Shown here piece by piece: positions 61,590 through 64,000 of a stretch of 64,000 nt of DNA. Numbering within the stretch: position 1 is the stretch's first letter; the number at the start of each line of letters is the position of its first letter. Below the pieces are notes generated by a model. The model was not told the DNA's origin, ran no database searches, and saw only the letters and a list, made by a program, of their open reading frames with translations. The DNA comes from Methanoregulaceae archaeon UBA467 (GTDB lineage Archaea > Halobacteriota > Methanomicrobia > Methanomicrobiales > Methanospirillaceae): positions 21,968 to 85,967 of the forward strand of contig DASP01000013.1 in NCBI GenBank assembly GCA_002503825.1. Direction: 5' to 3'. The position numbers were made by a program, and so were the translations under genes.

Positions 61590-64000
61590 TTATTCCTCAA
61601 AGAGCGTCTCTTTGCCCTTTCGTTTCTGGTAATAATAGTACGCCAGCGCGGCGATGATCAGCAAAGCGATGATCAGCGGGACTATGATCGCCAGCGGGAA
61701 CCGGGTCCAGAACGGCTGGGCCGGAGGTACTGTGGTGGGTATTGCCGTGGTTGCAGTGGTTATTACCGTCGGGACCTCTGTCAGCGTTTCAGTCGGTGTA
61801 ACGTTCCCCGCACCAGACCCCTCGGTGTCACTCCAGTATGCAATCAGGGGTGTCGGGGTCGGAGTAGCGGTGGTCGGGGTCGTATCGACGATATAGCCAC
61901 CGCCGCCACCGCCGCCACCGCCGCCGCCACCGCCGGATATCTTGAAGCCGGCTGTGATCGTGTGGTTTGCGGTAACATTGGAGAACGTATACGAAGTGAT
62001 TGACCCGAGTGAATTACCATCGACCATCACGTTCTGCACATACGATCCGGAGTTTGCAATCATAAGGAACTCCCGTTCAGCCCCTGCTGCCACGCTCACC
62101 TGTCCTGGTGGCAGGATATATCCGGGTCCGGTGGCAGTCGCATTGATGATGTAGGTCACCGATCCGACAGGGATGAAAGTGGCATGGATCGTGTGATCTT
62201 CAGAGACTTCGCTGAATTCATAGGTGCTTACCGGTCCGATACCTGAGCCGTCAATGAATACGTTATCAATACGGTACCCTGCACCGGGTGTTATCGTGAA
62301 CAGGGCAGATCCAAGGTACGGGACCATGACCGGCTCATACGGATCGATTGAGCCGTGGTCGCCTGCACTTGGAGTGACCGTATAGAGTGCGGTGTCAAAT
62401 TCAACCCGTATTGTATGGTTGGATGTAACATTGACAAACGTATAGGTGTCAGAAGCGCCTGCTGAAACATTATCTGCAATAATATCCTGCACCATGTATC
62501 CGGTATCAGGCACCATGCTGAATGTCTGGCTAAGGCCCATCGGCACGCCGACAGACCCCTCAGGACTGATCGATCCGTTTTCACCGGCTTCCGCATCAAT
62601 GGTCAGGATAACCGACATAAACGAGACATAGATAGTATGATCTTCCGTGACATTTTCAAAGAGATACGTGGTATCCGACCCTGCCGGAACATCATCCACC
62701 ATCACTTCATAGACCCTGAATCCATAATTGGGTTTCATCGTGAAGAGCTGGCTCTGCCCTTCAATGACACTGACATGACCGTAAGGATCAATAGATCCAT
62801 GTGAGCCTGCCGATCCGGTGATAAGATGCGTTGTCGATCCGACAGGTGCAAATGTGGCATGGATTGTATGGTTTTCGGTAATATCCGGGAACTCGTACAG
62901 GCTGACCGCTCCGACACCATATCCGTCAACAAGGACGTTATTGACCTTGTAACCCTCGTCCGGGAGGATATCAAAGGTGAGGTTTGCGCCTGTATCGACC
63001 GTAATTGTCCCGTTTGGAATAATAGATCCATTTTCCCCGCATGTTGCCGATATCACATGGGTGTCGGAAACAGGGACGAGGGTTGCGTAAAGGTCGATGG
63101 TCTCGTCTTTGGCCGGATAGGAGGTAATGTCTGCAGTGAACGGAATGTACCCGTCCTTCAGGACCGAATATGTCTGGTAGGGAGCCGCGGTGACATATAC
63201 CCCGACAAGGAGCGTTCCGTCCTCTATTACTCCTTTGTTGTCGTCATCAAACAGGACCTCGGCACCGTCGATGTTACAGTGTACAAGGTAATATCCGATG
63301 TCGCCGCCGACGATTTCGACTGCTTCAATATAGTTATTCTTTGTAAGAGAATCAAATCCGGCAGAGTTTGACACGTTTAAGGTTACTGAATATGTACCCG
63401 GCATAGTGTACGTGTGAACCGGGTTCTGTGACATGGAAGAATTCCCGTCGCCGAAATCCCATGTCCATGTGTCCGGGTTTCCGGAAGACTCGTCATGGAA
63501 CTGTACCGTCAGGGGGACGTACCCGCTCGTGAGGTTTGCACTGAACGCTGCATCGGGCGGTATTATAGACATTACACGGAGATCGAGGTTTGTCACCTCT
63601 CCGGATTCAAACGGATACGTATCACTCCAGTTCCCGCCTGCAATCACATCATAACACTCCGCCCTCTCCCCGTTGATGAAGAACATGATCGGGGCGCCGT
63701 TTTCAACCGATCCCTGGACAACCAGTTTCGGCCCTATCCCGGGCCGGCCATATTCTCCTTCGAGATCGGTGACCAGCGACCCGTTTCCACCGGTTACTTC
63801 ACCAGTGACAACTGAACCTGCCGGTGCAGGTTCATCTCTCACGCTCAGGGACCCGTAGAACGCATGCGGAAGCTGCGGGATTCCGGTTGTGGGTATCGAG
63901 GTTGGAGCGGTAGTCGGAACAGTTGTCGGTTCAGTAGTCGGGATTGTGGTAGGCTCAGTTGTCGGAGCGGTTGTCGGTTCAGTAGTCGGGATAGTGGTAG
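61590..64000 (-). CDS. Anchored surface protein with PKD, PEGA-like and InlB-type repeats, 5' end beyond the window
   Basis: The frame is open to base 64000, so the start lies outside. Visible order: a Pro/Thr stalk (PTTEPTT, PTTAPT), a PHAFYGSLSV beta domain like those of the other surface proteins, one PKD domain (WDFGDGNSSM), a PEGA-like domain shared with the gene at base 2, then five InlB B-type repeats of about 70 residues (AGENGSISPEG; NVTSNHTIRVEF). A 13-glycine tract, a Thr/Pro linker, a C-terminal helix and a KGKETLFEE tail follow. Likely an elongated adhesin-like protein on the cell surface. Confidence 0.88.
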   Translation of the reverse strand, partial: TTIPTTEPTTAPTTEPTTIPTTEPTTVPTTAPTSIPTTGIPQLPHAFYGSLSVRDEPAPAGSVVTGEVTGGNGSLVTDLEGEYGRPGIGPKLVVQGSVENGAPIMFFINGERAECYDVIAGGNWSDTYPFESGEVTNLDLRVMSIIPPDAAFSANLTSGYVPLTVQFHDESSGNPDTWTWDFGDGNSSMSQNPVHTYTMPGTYSVTLNVSNSAGFDSLTKNNYIEAVEIVGGDIGYYLVHCNIDGAEVLFDDDNKGVIEDGTLLVGVYVTAAPYQTYSVLKDGYIPFTADITSYPAKDETIDLYATLVPVSDTHVISATCGENGSIIPNGTITVDTGANLTFDILPDEGYKVNNVLVDGYGVGAVSLYEFPDITENHTIHATFAPVGSTTHLITGSAGSHGSIDPYGHVSVIEGQSQLFTMKPNYGFRVYEVMVDDVPAGSDTTYLFENVTEDHTIYVSFMSVILTIDAEAGENGSISPEGSVGVPMGLSQTFSMVPDTGYMVQDIIADNVSAGASDTYTFVNVTSNHTIRVEFDTALYTVTPSAGDHGSIDPYEPVMVPYLGSALFTITPGAGYRIDNVFIDGSGIGPVSTYEFSEVSEDHTIHATFIPVGSVTYIINATATGPGYILPPGQVSVAAGAEREFLMIANSGSYVQNVMVDGNSLGSITSYTFSNVTANHTITAGFKISGGGGGGGGGGGGGYIVDTTPTTATPTPTPLIAYWSDTEGSGAGNVTPTETLTEVPTVITTATTAIPTTVPPAQPFWTRFPLAIIVPLIIALLIIAALAYYYYQKRKGKETLFEE

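Noticed and set aside
1..64000. tRNA or rRNA genes in the gaps
   Set aside because: I looked for T-loop and acceptor-stem patterns in the intergenic regions and found none convincing; a tRNAscan-SE run would settle it.

Overview
The window is archaeal and almost certainly from a hydrogenotrophic methanogen of the Methanomicrobiales type (inference from gene content; there is no rRNA to place it). Supporting genes are cofE (coenzyme F420), an archaeal proteasome beta subunit, aCPSF1/FttA, pelota, RqcH, ABCE1, MCM, RFC small subunits, NMD3, Sec61-beta, the archaeal coenzyme A route (pantoate kinase plus phosphopantothenate synthetase) and archaeal MptD. There are also many long PKD-repeat surface proteins of the kind these methanogens carry. 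I found no tRNA, rRNA or CRISPR array. No intact insertion sequence is visible.

Layout. 1-5.3 kb: the 3' end of a PKD surface protein, a DtxR-type regulator with a znuABC-like metal importer, and a frameshifted hicAB toxin-antitoxin remnant. 5.5-14.2 kb: Ppx/GppA phosphatase, an MFS carrier, aCPSF1, psmB, a CBS protein and a universal stress protein, an amidohydrolase, and a 52-residue Sec61-beta gene. 14.2-18.6 kb: cofE, then a second metal-type ABC importer that starts with an FmdE-domain protein and has a binding protein in which two of the three expected metal histidines are missing. 18.7-24.5 kb: two small zinc-ribbon proteins and a translation-rescue group (pelota and RqcH on one strand; EMC6-like and ABCE1 divergently). 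25.2-26.3 kb: a split YeeE/YedE sulfur-transport pair.

26.5-38 kb is a block of surface proteins: PKD domains, poly-glycine tracts, Thr/Pro stalks and C-terminal membrane anchors. It includes an AT-rich mosaic gene, a truncated 3' duplicate, and a roughly 350 bp patch of iterated inverted repeats. 38-45.5 kb holds a minus-strand MoxR/DUF58/DUF4350/DUF4129-type operon. 45.7-48.4 kb has two more exported proteins and a broken UDP-GlcNAc 2-epimerase. 48.4-61 kb is a PurM-like protein followed by a dense minus-strand series: rfcS, mcm, mptD, TatD-like, DUF424, nmd3, taw2-like, coaBC, pantoate kinase, phosphopantothenate synthetase, a second RFC-like protein with a degenerate Walker B, and a methyltransferase. 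The window ends inside another PKD/InlB-like surface protein whose start lies beyond base 64000.

The observations most worth following are: (i) a dispersed, structured intergenic repeat with at least five copies (A-E), all in the same orientation; (ii) the FmdE-linked importer with an altered metal site; (iii) the inverted-repeat patch beside a truncated surface-protein copy; (iv) the catalytically suspect RFC paralogue inside a coenzyme A operon; and (v) the clustering of pelota, RqcH and ABCE1.
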